In this document: piece after piece, positions 11,301 through 22,259 of the stretch
How positions within the stretch are numbered: position 1 is the first letter of the stretch
How the letters are laid out: every line of letters starts with the position of its first letter
Source of the DNA: Stomoxys calcitrans
Lineage: Eukaryota; Arthropoda; Insecta; Diptera; Muscidae
DNA length: 64,000 nt
Direction of reading: 5' to 3'
NCBI RefSeq assembly: GCF_963082655.1
Contig: NC_081552.1
Location: 2,108,001-2,172,000, forward strand
The notes under the pieces: generated by a model
The model's database searches: none
The model's input: only the letters and a program-made list of their open reading frames with translations
What the model was told of the DNA's origin: nothing
Made by a program: the position numbers and the translations under genes

Positions 11301-11720
11301 CTTTGGACCATTGTTTAATGCTTTCTATTCAAAGAATAGTATAGCACCATCGAATTTTTGGAGAATTACATTCGACCAATCGACACGACCCTTTCTTTGA
11401 GCAAGTGACAAATTGTGTGGGATCCATCGCGAGCAAATTTTTTTGATGGTGCAATATTCATTGCAATATTGAATGTATGCTGGTCCCACTAATGCCTAAG
11501 GTTTTCTCAATCTCACGATAGGTCACATGACGATCTTGCAATGTCAGTTCTCGCACAGCATCGACGGTTTTTGGAACAACAACTGAATTTGGGACGACCT
11601 TCACGAAATTCGTCTTGGAGTGAACTACGACCTCGCTTGAATTCACTATACCATCGGTAAACACTGGTCCTTGATGGAGCTACATCGCCATGTCAAGCTT
11701 TACTATTGCAACACAAGGGT
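11300..11720 (-). pseudogene. mariner transposase N-terminal relic
   Basis: The minus strand reads SVYRWYSEFKRGRSSLQDEF REGRPK, then a frameshift near 11590, then VVVPKTVDAVRELTLQD and RHVTYREIEKTLGISGTSIH SIL. These are the two helix-turn-helix regions of a mariner transposase, which bind the element's inverted repeats. LAQRKGRVDW and LQKFDGAI follow in another frame (11330-11400). The catalytic DDD region is absent. It appears unrelated to the mariner at 57317, whose HTH part is lost. A 10-bp inverted repeat (ACAAGGGTTG / CAACCCTTGT) lies just upstream at 11713-11763. Confidence 0.75.
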
Positions 11721-11764
11721 TGTCCAACTCGAAATATAAAAGGCAACCCTTGTACAATAAAAGT

Positions 11765-13110
11765 GCCTTTATTTGAACCCCATATGATCTTTATTGGTCT
11801 ACGAATTTAAGTTTGGATGTAAGGTGTGCTCCATTCCTCAAATACTTTATTTCAGCCCGATATTCTCGAGATTTGATTTAAGGTGTTTAAACCCCATATT
11901 GCCATTGGTATAGGGGAGTTTACACGATGAGGCGTCTCCGAAACTCATGACCCCAAAATAGGCTATCAAATTCGGTTTCTTATCTCAAATACCATTCATT
12001 TGAAACACATATTGCCATGGTCGAAAAATTTTTACCTTTTGGGGGGTGTTTTGGGAAAAGGGCGATGCCCTAAATACATGGTCCTACATTTGGATATCAA
12101 ATTTGTATTCTACTCCCAAATACCTTTATTTGAGCCCCATATTGCGATGGTCAGTAAAAAATTACTGTTTGTGGGGTATTTTTGGAAAGGGGTAGACCCC
12201 CAGAAAATTGGTCCCGAAAATGGGTATGAATTTTTGCTCTTCCCCTCCAATTCCTTTCATTTAAGCTCCACATGGACATGGTCGGTAAATATGCCCAATT
12301 TAGGGGTGTTTTGGGGATTGGGATGGTCCCCCAAACACTAAGCCCTGAACATATATCAGCAACGTGCTCTATTCTCGTATATCTATATATGATTTATTTG
12401 TAGCCCATATTGCCAATGCCCTCAAAATTGGATATCCAATTCGTTTTCTAATCTCATTTAAACTCCTTACTGCAAAAGTCAGCAAATATGTGCGGTTTGG
12501 GTTATTGGCCCAAAAACTATAAATATTTAGTTCCACTCTCTTTAGGACCCAAATTGTCTTGGTGACCAAATACGCCCTATTTGCGGGTTGTTATGGTGGT
12601 GCGACGTCCGCTGGACAGTTGGTTCCTAATGTTGATATCAGATACATGGTCTACTCTCACATACCTTTCATTTAAGCCCCATATTTCCATAGTCGGCAAA
12701 CATGACCGGCTTGGTTGGTGTTTTGGGGGATGGGCGGCCACTCAGTGAGTTGGCCTTGGAAATATATACTGGATTCATGTTCAAAAAACCCTCTTATTTG
12801 AGGCTCATATTACAATAGTCAGCAAATTCGTCCTATTTAGGTGGTGTTGTGGGGGTAAGGTGACTCCATAGAAACTTTTCCCGAATATTTAATATCAGAT
12901 TCATGCTTTACTCCCAAAGACCTTTCATTTGATCCACATGGTTGTAAATTTGTCCCCTTTGGGGGATGTTTTTGGTGAGAGGCGGCCCCCCAAGCACTTG
13001 GGGGGCCGCCTCTCAGGTATACTTAAATACCTTTTATTTAAGCCCCATATTCAACAATGAGTCTAAAGCCTTTCATATAAGTTAAGATTTGAATATTTTC
13101 ACCACCACAA
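11765..13110 (+). repeat. ~130 bp tandem repeat array 2
   Basis: TACCTTTATTTGAGCCCCAT, CCTTTCATTTAAGCTCC and variants recur at about 11770, 11990, 12120, 12250, 12662, 12790 and 12910. Between them are TTTTGGGGGATGGGCGGCC-type G-rich blocks and GATATCAAATTCG-type blocks. The period is near 130 bp. The orientation is opposite to array 1 and the same as array 3. No coding capacity is seen. Confidence 0.75.
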
Positions 13111-13485
13111 ATAAATTTGTGTTTTTGGGGGGCACCATGGTGAAAATGTAAAGCTTAATTACGTGTAATGCCATTGCATGGAAACTGATTAATTTTAATG
13201 AATTTTTTCTTAAGAGAATGCCATTCATCTGTTTCAGATTGGCTAAGGCAGTTTTTAAAGCCTTCTGTTGTACATTTTTATCTCCATTGAGGTTAGCTTG
13301 ATGTTATCTGTGCTTCTTCTTCGTTTCTGAGATTTTGTAACTCATCTAAAACCGCAATTCCTCAAGGAAATGTTTTTGTCGAATGTGTTCAGCTTTTGTT
13401 GTTGGTGTTGTTTTTGTACAACAAATTAAATGCACAGAACTTGCTAAGCCACAAGGACGACGTTTGGTGTAGGCCAACTCTTACA

Positions 13486-13512
13486 GCAGCGGCAGCGGCA
13501 GCGGCAGCGGCA
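13486..13512. repeat. (AGCGGC)n tract
   Basis: Four and a half perfect hexamer copies in otherwise AT-rich DNA. Confidence 0.9.
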
Positions 13513-13648
13513 TCACAGAGAACTGAGGACTTGCAATAGAACGGCAACTATTGCGAAAGTAGTTCACAAGTTCCTGCCTGCAATTTTATTACTCTTGCTC
13601 GACACGAGACGTAAATCTGACGAATGATGAAACTATGCATGCGTGCAC

Positions 13649-13672
13649 TTGTGTGTGTGTGTGTGTGTGTGT
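13649..13672. repeat. (GT)n microsatellite
   Basis: About 12 perfect GT units. Confidence 0.95.
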
Positions 13673-13791
13673 TCACGAGTGCCTCATCTTGTGTGCAATA
13701 TAATTGTCTGAGACCTTTGCGAATAGTACATTCTAAAGTTCTGTCACACTTTGCTTGCTTTTAGAGTAAAGAGCAAAAACAGCAAATAGAA

Positions 13792-13814
13792 GATGATGAT
13801 GATGATGATGATGG
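13792..13814. repeat. (GAT)n microsatellite
   Basis: Seven to eight perfect GAT units. An inverse CATCATCTTCATCATC run lies 45 bases downstream. Confidence 0.9.
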
Positions 13815-15419
13815 AATCGTTGCTTGAGGTGGCTCAAATGATGCCAGAACTCATCATCTTCATCATCTGCGGCAGGCAGCTACATCATCATCGGTATCTA
13901 AGGCCTTAGGAGTAAACTTACCCTTGAGTTTGTTGCAATAGGGACTTTGGGATTAAATGGACAAACACATTTTAAAGGACACAAATATGAGGAGAACGTG
14001 CTTTATCCTGGATTACACACACTTGCTGGCTACCACATTTTCATCCGTGTAGAAGTATGCGAACATTTGGTACACAACCCCGACACACATGCACCAAATG
14101 CAAGCAGTTGTTCCATCTGTGTGTCGCCTCCAAGAGAGTGTTGGGCGAGTATTTTAGTGTCGTTCTCCCTTTCCCTGCGTCTTGTGTTGTACTGTGGCCT
14201 TTGAGATTCAAACTGTGAGGGTTTAAAAAGAAATTGCGTGTGTGTTGGGGTATCTGTAGGCAGTTTGTCAAGAAATTTGTGCAACAGCTATGACAAATTA
14301 TTAAAATATTTCTGTGTGTTGTTGTGTGCGGGTGGTTGTGTGTGATTGTGAGTCTGAGCAGTGCTTGGGCTCGTGTTTGGGGGAGGGGAATGTTTTCTTG
14401 TTGAGCTTATACTTTTGAAGAAAGGTGATGGCGGGGTTTCTCGTATTAATCCTTTTGCTTATTCGCATTCCACCCCCTCTCTCTCTTTCTCGCTTACACA
14501 CATACTCTATGTATGTAGGTCAACACAAAAGAAACTTTAAGAAATTAATTCAATATAACGTGGTCGAGATATGGGATTTATGCATCAACCTCTGGGGGAT
14601 CAAGTTTTCGAAAAGAGTTTAGCAGCAGAGATTAAAACGGGAGCTTGATTGCAAGTCTTATTTTCGCCATGTAGCTGCCAACTGCATTGTCAGTGGAAAT
14701 ATCATAAATTGGATTTTCTGTTGTGCTCGTTGCCTTAATGTGCAGTTTCCCTGTTTCCCTGTAGCTCTGTGCCGCACAGCCATCGCCACAATTGTGGTTG
14801 GACTCTCTGCAGGTGCTTGGATGCGTATGAGTTATGGTCTTGCTGTTAATATAGACACGTATACGCACGGTGTACGGCGGCAGGCAGTAGGCCTAGTGCA
14901 TGATATGCTCGTGTGTGTGTACAGAGAATATAACCACTGGTCAGTTTAGTCCCCATAATCATGGTGTAATTGTAGGACTTCATTTCACAACGTGATTTAA
15001 CAAAGAAAAGCAAATCCTGCAAAAGCCATTCCCACAGCAAATGAGATTAAAATTAAATATACATTGCACAGGGTTTAAAGGAGTTTTTACTATATCGTAT
15101 TTTATGAAAATTTGTTTTGTTTTGATTTTGTTTTTTGATTAACAGCAAGGTGGGGTCCAACCAATTCTGCCGAAGTTTTGAACGAAGTTGTATGTTTATT
15201 TCGAAAAGATCACCACTGTGATACAGGGTAGTATATCTTTGTGCATTTGTTTGCAACGCTAAGAAGGAGACGAGATAGATCCATTGATAAGTATACCGAT
15301 CGGCTTTCAATCACTTCCAAATTTGAATTCAAGGTACAGGTCGCATTTCGTGTCCGACTGTCACAAAATTGTGCACAAGTCCCTTCTTTGGTCCAAGGAC
15401 GAACGCTATAGATTTTGAA

Positions 15420-15600
15420 AAAAAAATGGGTCCAGATTTAGATATAGCTCCCATATATATCTTTCATCCGATATGGCCTATTAAGGCCATATTTATTTAT
15501 ATTATTTCATGTCCCAATAAACGTGGAAAAATTCATCAAAATGGGTCTAGATTTAGTTACAGGTCCCATATATATCTCCCATCCGATTTTTAGAGAGCAC
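15420..15600 (+). repeat. DINE-like fragment
   Basis: GGGTCCAGATTTAGATATAG and CTCCCATATATATCTTTCAT occur, and again GGGTCTAGATTTAGTTACAG and GTCCCATATATATCTCCCAT 118 bases later. These are two degenerate units with no termini. Confidence 0.55.
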
Positions 15601-15634
15601 AACAAACCGATTACTGGACTAGGTGTTTCTCCAA

Positions 15635-15686
15635 AGTGGCATGGGCGGATTAATGTCTACACCCTCTTTAAAACCTAACCTAACCT
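15635..15686 (+). mobile_element. Non-LTR 3' tail, TAACCTAACC type
   Basis: AGTGGCATGGGCGGATTAAT, GTCTACACCCTCTTT and CCTAACCTAACCTT. The same tail is inverted at 55163-55260. In fly non-LTR elements the 3' end often finishes in short repeats like this. No coding part is attached, so it is a heavily 5'-truncated copy. Confidence 0.55.
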
Positions 15687-16287
15687 TGTTATAAATTTGA
15701 TTTCTTAAAATAGAAACCATCAAATGCTACAAGACCCTGGAATGGTTTCCAAAAATATCATTCCTCAGAACTTTGAAAACATTTTTTGTTTAATGTTTTG
15801 ACCAACACAAAAATTGCGTACTTTCGACAACCCAATTTTCACCCAAAACATGACTTTATATCGCAGCAATTTTTTTTTTACTAATTTGAAAAGTCCACCT
15901 AAGATCAATCCAAAAAACATTAGGACAGCTCTTTTCTTGGGTATTTTTCTACCAATTCGTTGTAAATGGGTTAATAAGATACGACATATAGTTGAACCTC
16001 GATTATCCGGGCCTCTAAAAACCGATTACCCCTATTAACCCCTATGCTCTGCTTTTGATTTTGGACCTCTATTAAGAGTGGTTTACCTCTATTATCCGTG
16101 CTTCAATAATGCTCTCTCTATTAACCGTGCTTACCTCTATTTTCATGACCCATACACATGATTTTTTAAAGTTAAATTCTGGGTTTACCCTTTTTGTTTT
16201 GGGTTAAAATTGGGTATCAAATTACATTAAGTCTGTACTTGAAAGTGAACTGGTCAAGATGTTTATTCACAAATGGCTTTAACAACA
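15687..16287. other. Non-coding, includes possible pogo/Tigger end
   Basis: From 15991 the sequence GTTGAACCTCGATTATCCGG, preceded by TA, resembles the terminal inverted repeat of pogo/Tigger transposons (TA target, CAGT..ACCCTCGATTATCCG type). Further 'CTATTATCCGTGC' and 'CTATTAACCGTGC' echoes follow at 16090-16140. No opposite end or transposase is seen. The rest is unclassified. Confidence 0.45.
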
Positions 16288-17561
16288 AACAAGGAAAAAG
16301 GCGTTTAGTTCGGCAGGGTCGAACTTTGGATACCCACCACCTCGGGTATATATGAAAACCACCTTTCGTCAAAATTCGGTGAAAACTGCATACCTTATGC
16401 CCCGTAGCAGCTTTATCGAAATATATTCCGATTTGGACCAAATACTGATAAGTATTGGGTTGCCCAAAAAGTAATTGCGGATTTTTTTTAAAGACAGTAA
16501 ATGCATTTTTAATAAAACTTAGAATGAACTTTAATCAAATATACTTTTTTTACACTTTTATTCTAAAGCAAGCTAAACGTAACAGCTGATAACTGACAGA
16601 AGAAAGAATGCAATTACAGAGTCACAAGCTGTGAAATAATTTGTCAACGTCGACTATATGAAAAATCCGCAATTACTTTTTGGGCAACCAATACAAGTCC
16701 TTGTTCAATTGTGTATGACAAAATATTGGTCTTTTTATTAGCTATATCTATAAATAAACTGATGTGAACCATATATGGGCAAAGTTGCAGAAATATGTCG
16801 AAGAGCACAAAACAACTCACTGTCCCAAATTTCGGCAAAATTCGGACATTAAATGCGCCTTGTATGGCCTTGACTTCTTGAGCCTCTAGAGTGCGCAATT
16901 CTTATCCAAATGGAAGTATTATCCAAATGGAAGTAGTATTTTGTGGTGATATCCAACAACTGTGCCAAGTATGCTTCAAATTGGTTCATCACATGATATA
17001 GCTGCCATATAAACCGGTCTTGGGTCTCGACTTCTTGAGCATCTAGCGTGCGCAATTCTTATCCGATTGGAATGAAATTTTGCACGACGTGTTTTGTTAT
17101 GATATCCAACAACTGTGTCAAGTAAGGTTGAAATCGGTTCTTAACCTGATATAGCTGCCATATAAACCGATCTGAGATCTTGACTTCTTAAGCCTCTAGA
17201 GGTCGCAATTATTATCCAATTTGCCTGAAATTGGAAAACATACGTGTTTGTTATGGTCTGAATCGGTCTATAGCCCGATACAGCTCCCATATAAATCGAT
17301 CTCTCTATTTTACTTCTTGAGCCCCCAAAGGGCGCAATTCTTATTCGAATTGGCTGACATTTTACACAGGTCTCCAACATATAATTTAATTGTGGTCCAA
17401 ACCGGACCATATCTTGATATCGCTCTAATAGCAGAGTAAATCTTTTCTTATATCCCGTTTTGCCTTAGAAGAGATGCCGGGAAAAGAATTCGACAAATTA
17501 GATCCATGGTGGAGGGTATATATCATTCGGCCCGGCCGAACTTAGTACGCTTTTACTTGTT
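16288..17561. mobile_element. Chimeric B/A DINE-like element, two 3' ends
   Basis: The left end (16288) is the inverted subfamily B 3' terminus: AACAAGGAAAAAGGCG, GTTCGGCAGGGTCGAAC, TTTGGATACCCACCACCTCG, then B units to about 16862. From there the sequence switches to subfamily A units in the plus orientation (GACTTCTTGAGCCTCTAGAG and TGCGCAATTCTTATCC). It ends at 17561 with ATGGTGGAGGGTATATATC, GGCCCGGCCGAACTTAG and CGCTTTTACTTGTT. Both GTCY 5' ends are missing, so the two 3' hairpins face outward. A 237 bp mariner MITE is nested at 16455-16691. Confidence 0.7.
16455..16691. mobile_element. mariner-derived MITE, copy 1 (237 bp)
   Basis: The terminal inverted repeat TTGGGTTGCCCAAAAAGTAA (left) mirrors TTACTTTTTGGGCAACC at the right. 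TA flanks both sides, as expected for a mariner target duplication. The first ~95 bp match the left end of the transposase-bearing mariner at 57317. The rest, from TTCTAAAGCAAGCTAAA onward, matches its right end. It has no coding capacity and looks like an internal-deletion derivative that could be mobilised in trans. Confidence 0.9.
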
Positions 17562-17574
17562 TTCTCTTAGATAA

Positions 17575-18220
17575 GTCTATATGGCAGCTATATCTAAATA
17601 TAGCCCGATCGGAACAGTATTTGGTTTTGATGTCGGTAGTCCTAAAACAACTCACTAAAAATGCAGCTGTTATGGTTTTCAGACCCTTAATCGACATATT
17701 GGTCTATATGGCAGCTTTTGGTTTGATGTGAGAACAACACTTTTTTTCAAATTTAAGCGAAATGGAAGACTAAATAAAGTTTTTGTGGGCTGCAGACCCT
17801 TAATTGGCAGATTGGTGTCTATGGCAGCTGTATCTAAATATAGTCACATCTAAAGGTATTTGGTTCGGATGTCGGGAGTCTAAAATCAACTCACTGCTTC
17901 AAATGTCAGCGAAATCGGGTAACAAATGCAGCTTTTATGGGTTTCAGACCCTAAATCGGGAGATCGGTCTATATGGCAGTTATATTTAAATATGGTTCGA
18001 TTTGGCCGTTCCGACTTAACCAACTTGCAGCAAAAATATGTATTTGGGCCCCGTTTCGGCTGATTATCTCAATTTTTTAAGACTGTAGCGTGATTACAAC
18101 CGACGGACGGACAGACACACACAAACATCGTTAAATCTCCTTAGAATTGTACGACGATCCGAAATGAATATTTCGATGTGTTGCAAACGAATCGGCTATC
18201 CTATGGTGGTGGGTATAAAA
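17575..18220 (-). mobile_element. Subfamily B element, 3' truncated
   Basis: Units with GTCTATATGGCAGCTATATC, CAACTCACTGCTTCAAATG and AATGCAGCTTTTATGGG recur at about 17580, 17700, 17810 and 17960. The inverted 5' end follows: AAGACTGTAGCGTGATTAC, GACGGACGGACAGACAC, TGTGTTGCAAACGAATCGG and CTATGGTGGTGGGTATAAAA near 18220. The hairpin end is missing. Confidence 0.7.
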
Positions 18221-19221
18221 AGCTCATTAAATCAACAATCTGTTAATTTAATATCGTGTATAAGAGCTCTCGTGTATAAAGCTATCTATTTGCCTTTAAT
18301 TAGCAATATTTTTGATTTCAGCCACAAAAATCCATTATCTCAATTGTTGGAATTTGCCAAATTGCTCACCTTAAATCGTTTAGTTTGCTGCAAGGTCTTT
18401 AAAAACATTTATTTACACAGCTCTGTGGATAATTTAATATTCTATATTTGCAATTGGACATTGTTTGTCCATTGAATAATAATAATAGTCATCATCATCA
18501 TCATTATCATCATCACCATCAACAGCAGCACCGACATCACAAAAACAAGTTTTGATTGACAATCAAAAAACTAAACTCTGTCCTTGCCCGTGGCTACGAG
18601 TATTTCGTCATTACCATTTGAATCTGCGCGAGTGCGGTGTGTGCTAAATGTTTGTCGAATTTTGCTTTTCGTCTTTGTTTCACTAGTCCCATGCGCAAAT
18701 ATTTTTGGTTATGCTTTTATTCACATAACAAAATTTTGTTACAGTTATTTGAGTTTTTAATTGCAATGCAGGTTAATGCCTGCCATCCAAATAAAATGGC
18801 AGCAATAACAGCCATCACAACAGCAACAACAACGACGGCCATGCCATAAACATGACCAATGTAAACACACGTGCGGCACATTGACATGTTTGCCAACACC
18901 ACATTTTGTTTTAATAAATGTTGATGTTGCGGCCCTTTGCTGCTGTTGCAGCTCTATTGTCTGCGTATATGGCCTGCCACCATTGATACCTCTTTCAACG
19001 CAGCCATAACCTTTGTGCATCCATGCACCCACATAAAGCATCGAAAACAAACGATATTCGTTTCGTGTGTACAACACACAGCCGAAATTTGTCATGTTTA
19101 AAAAAAATGCCTTCACATCGATGAATGTCTTTCACAACTGTGCTTTTTGGCACTAGCGGATTCATATGGGGTTGCCACTTTGCTCTTTTAAAAATAAATT
19201 TGAGCCTGACTTTGTTGGTAA
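18221..19221. other. Unique-looking non-coding DNA
   Basis: There are no recognisable coding frames. An ATC/ATT-rich simple tract lies at 18478-18530 and CAA/CAG-rich runs at 18790-18835. A TTTGATTTCAG acceptor-like site at 18315 has no convincing exon after it. Confidence 0.4.
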
Positions 19222-19566
19222 AACAAGTTAAAATGCGTTAAATTTGGCCAGTCCGAATCATAAATACCCTACACAATGGATCGCATGGAAGAAGTTCCTT
19301 GGCCGAACAGCCATGACACGCTGTTGGAAGTCATAAAAACGTTCAAAATTTCTGCCATATCGGATAATAATTGCGCCCCGTAAAGGCTTAAGAAGTCAAA
19401 TCGGGGGATCGGTTTATTTGGGAGCTCAATCAGATATTGGACCGATTAAGAGCAAAATGTCAGTCAAAATATCATTGGGTAATATTTGCGCCGTTAAGAG
19501 TCTCTAGAAGTGTAGTCTGAAGATCGGTTTATATAGCAGCTATACCAGGTTATAGATCGGTTTGAA
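19222..19566 (-). mobile_element. Subfamily A element, 5' truncated
   Basis: It starts with AACAAGTTAAAATGCGTTAA, a decayed hairpin (TTTGGCCAGTCCGAATC) and ACACAATGGATCGCATGGAA. Two units follow, with AAGAAGTCAAATCGGGGGAT and TATAGCAGCTATACCAGG. It stops at the CAGCA-rich element at 19567. Confidence 0.65.
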
Positions 19567-20020
19567 TTATACACTCATAGAATAAAGTTTGCTGTAAATA
19601 GCAAACACTGCCTGCTGAATATAAGCAGTTAATTTTGGTGCTGTTGCAGCAGTAGTTTTGCTATTATAGCAGTAGTTCTGCAATTTCAGAGCAACAGGCT
19701 TACTGCTAAAACGTCTGTTGTTTGCTGAAAATGGCTGCTGCCTAATTATGAGGGGTATGTCAGAAGAACAAATAAAATACAAATGTAAATGTGTGTCTCA
19801 GTGGATGTTTACAATCACCACTGGATGTATACTTTCCATAATCGTTTTTGTTTAAATTTAGATACAAAAGGCCATGCCAGTCATGAACACATTCGCAGAG
19901 CAATAACAAAAAATGCGAGCTAGAAGCCACCTTCTTTACAGTAATATTCCACAAATTAAACTCATCTCTTCCAATAACATTTCTAAAAAAAAATGTCTAA
20001 AGTAATCAAAACAAGTAACA
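19567..20020 (-). mobile_element. CAGCA-rich terminal-repeat element, partial
   Basis: ACACTCATAGAATAAAGTTT, GCTGTAAATAGCAAACACTG and CAGCAGTAGTTTTGCT, then CTCAGTGGATGTTTACAATC, TTGCGAGCTAG-like and TTTACAGTAATATTCC blocks. These match, inverted, the element at 34658-35322 over most of its length. It is cut off at AATCAAAACAAGTAACAGGC, where subfamily A sequence takes over. No coding is seen and the superfamily is unknown. Confidence 0.6.
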
Positions 20021-20027
20021 GGCAAGC

Positions 20028-20505
20028 AAATTGGACCAGAATTGCGCCCTCTGGAGATCCAAGAAGTCAAGACCCAAGATCGGTTTATATGGCAGCTATA
20101 TCAGGTTATGGACCGATTATGACCATACTTCGCACAGTTGTTAGAAGTGATATCAGAACACTATGTGCGAAATTTCAGTAAAATCTGACGAGAATTGGGC
20201 TCTCTAGAGGTTCAAGAACTCAAAACTCAAGATCGGTTTGCATGGCACCTATATCAAAACATAGACCGATATGGCCCATTTACAATACCAACCGACCTAC
20301 ACCAATAAGAAGTAGTTGCGCAAAATTTCAAACGGCTAGCTCTATTCCTTCAAAAGTTAGCGTGCTTTCGACAGACAGACAGACAAACAGACGGACGGAT
20401 CAAGAATATATGTGCTTTATGGGGTCTCAGACGCATATTTCGGGGTGTTACAAACATAATGACGAAATTAGTATATCCCCATCCTATGGTGGAGGGTATA
20501 AAAAT
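20028..20505 (-). mobile_element. Subfamily A element, 3' truncated
   Basis: Units have ATTGCGCCCTCTGGAGATCC, AAGATCGGTTTATATGGCAG and CGCACAGTTGTTAGAAG. The inverted core and 5' end follow: TTTCAAACGGCTAGCTC, AAAGTTAGCGTGCTTTCG, GACAGACAGACAGACAAACA, GGGGTCTCAGACGCATA, TTACAAACATAATGACG and CCATCCTATGGTGGAGGG, ending in TATAAAAA near 20505. Confidence 0.75.
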
Positions 20506-20579
20506 AGACTGATAGTCACGGTCAAACCTAAAACTATTAACCTTTCGACACACTAACATTGGTACAGGGTACTTATATG

Positions 20580-20659
20580 AGCTTCAACCTACAAATGCTA
20601 TCCATGGTGAAGGGTATGTAAGATTCGTCCCACGCTAACTTTGCACGCTTTTACTTGTT
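20580..20659 (+). repeat. Solo subfamily A 3' end
   Basis: CTATCCATGGTGAAGGGTAT, GTAAGATTCGTCCCACGC and GCACGCTTTTACTTGTT. It lies 75 bp beyond the inverted 5' end of the preceding copy, so the two pieces face each other rather than forming one element. Confidence 0.65.
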
Positions 20660-21549
20660 ATAACTGTAAGTGGATGAATGTATGCGACTTCATACCTGTT
20701 TTATGCCAGAGGCGGTTGGGCAGTGAAACTTAGCCTTGATATTAAATGTTCATCGTTTTCCAATTCGTTTGTTGCAATACTTTTAAGCCTTTGAAGCATT
20801 TTCCTTCAACGCCTTACACATGGTGTCATGTGTTATCAGGGGGGTGGTAAGGCTTATATTCCGCTCATGTCGGTCTGTTTTGTCTGTCTGTGCATGTGGC
20901 TTCGATGATCAATGAATTTATGCTTTTAATTGCCGCACAGCAAAGTGTTTAACCAAAATGAATGTAAAGAGAAAGACTTACCCACTCTCACACTTATAAT
21001 GGCACAAATACAGCTTCACATTTATTCAACACGTATTGATGGCACAAATGAATTTCCATGCAATGGTTAGTGTGGAATGTTTGTCATGGCTTCGCGTTTT
21101 ATTCATTGGGAAAATTAATTAATTTTTTTTTGTGATTTTGCACCAGAGTGGTTTTGTTGCCTTCGTCTTTTCATCACATAAATATTTGCGAAACCAATTT
21201 TGCATAATCCGGGAAAATGTAAAATAATTCGAAATACACACAGACACATGCATACTACCCGCCCCTGTTTCTCGCTCTTTATTTGCGTCGCCTACTGACA
21301 ATGGAGTGTTTAATCGGCCCCGCGTTATAACATTTACTGCGACTTAAAACCCGATGACAACATGTCCTTGTAAACGTAACACATTGGAGTAAACATAACA
21401 CATTGAATGGCAACAAAATTGAAATCGATTTGTCTACAGTCGTCGGTGTAGACAAGATTACGAGAACTTTTTTCATCAATTTCTTGGGCGTTCTTTTGAA
21501 CACTTCCTAAATATTTGAAGTTTGTGCTTCTTCTATAATACCTTAAAGT
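20660..21549. other. Unique-looking non-coding DNA
   Basis: Nothing recognisable: no long frame and no family repeat. Confidence 0.4.
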
Positions 21550-21774
21550 ATGAAGAACCGATTTATCTGCGCCCCTTATTTTCAGTTTTTGAGTTCAACT
21601 CGAAATTCGCAAACACGCACTGAAAGCTTTCATCATATTATATTCGAGAGATCCTTTGCAATACGTTCGGCGAGATTATGGAAAGTTTTGCCAAATGATC
21701 TGAAAAACCTTTCATTATGTCAGCGGACTTTTAAAAATAAACCGATTAATCACTTCCATGAAGTGGTCAACTAA
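21550..21774 (+). pseudogene. Non-LTR retrotransposon C-terminal tail
   Basis: The open frame contains FAIRSARLWKVLPNDLKNLS and FKNKPINHF. It resembles the extreme C-terminus that follows reverse transcriptase in jockey/CR1-like elements ('SF..R..RLWN.LP..I......FK..L...'). Only this tail remains, with a stop at 21774. The clade cannot be fixed from so short a piece. Confidence 0.55.
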
Positions 21775-21834
21775 AATTCCATCACTGTTGCATTCTCACC
21801 ACGTCCAGCATTCCCAGTGTTTCAAACAAATAAA

Positions 21835-22156
21835 TTGGACTGTACTAGGCACAGTTGTTTGAAGTCGCAAGAGAACACTATGTACAAAATTTCAGCCAAA
21901 TCGGATGAAAATAGCGGTTTCTAGAGGCTCAAGAAGTCAAATCGGCAGATCGGTTTATATGGGAGCTATATCTAAATCTGAACCGATATGGTCCATTTTC
22001 AATTACCAACGACCTACATCACATTGGAGTAGATGTGCAAAATTTCAAGCGGCTAGCTTTACGCATTTAATCGCTATCGTGATTTCGACAGACGGACGGA
22101 CGGACATAGCTAGATCGATTCGGAATGTCGAGGCGATCAATAATATAATATACCAG
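21835..22156 (-). mobile_element. Subfamily A element, 3' truncated
   Basis: CTAGGCACAGTTGTTTGAAG, TTCTAGAGGCTCAAGAAGTC and GATCGGTTTATATGGGAGC, then the inverted core (TTTCAAGCGGCTAGCTTTAC), ATCGTGATTTCGACAGACGG, ACGGACGGACATAGCTAG and a decayed 5' end near 22156. Confidence 0.7.
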
Positions 22157-22259
22157 CTGAACCGGGCCCGCTTCGTTGCGCCTTCTTTTAATTTATACGG
22201 CGCAAAGTTTTCCTTTGGGGCTGGGGCGGCCACCGGCACTTTGCACTGACAATAGATAT

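Larger units (their letters stand above)
13111..15419. other. Unique-looking non-coding DNA
   Basis: No frame has a recognisable product. It contains several simple repeats: AGCGGC at 13486-13512, GT at 13649-13672 and GAT at 13792-13814. It also has GT-rich and CT-rich segments around 14300-14500. It could be intronic sequence of a neural or developmental gene, judged only from length and composition. Confidence 0.45.

Noticed and set aside
11713..11763. 10-bp inverted repeat ACAAGGGTTG / CAACCCTTGT as a mariner terminus
   Set aside because: It faces itself over 31 bases beside the relic rather than flanking it, so it is more likely a chance or local hairpin.
18164..18475. Possible exon after TTTGATTTCAG at 18315
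   Set aside because: The acceptor is reasonable, but no donor with a protein-like exon follows.
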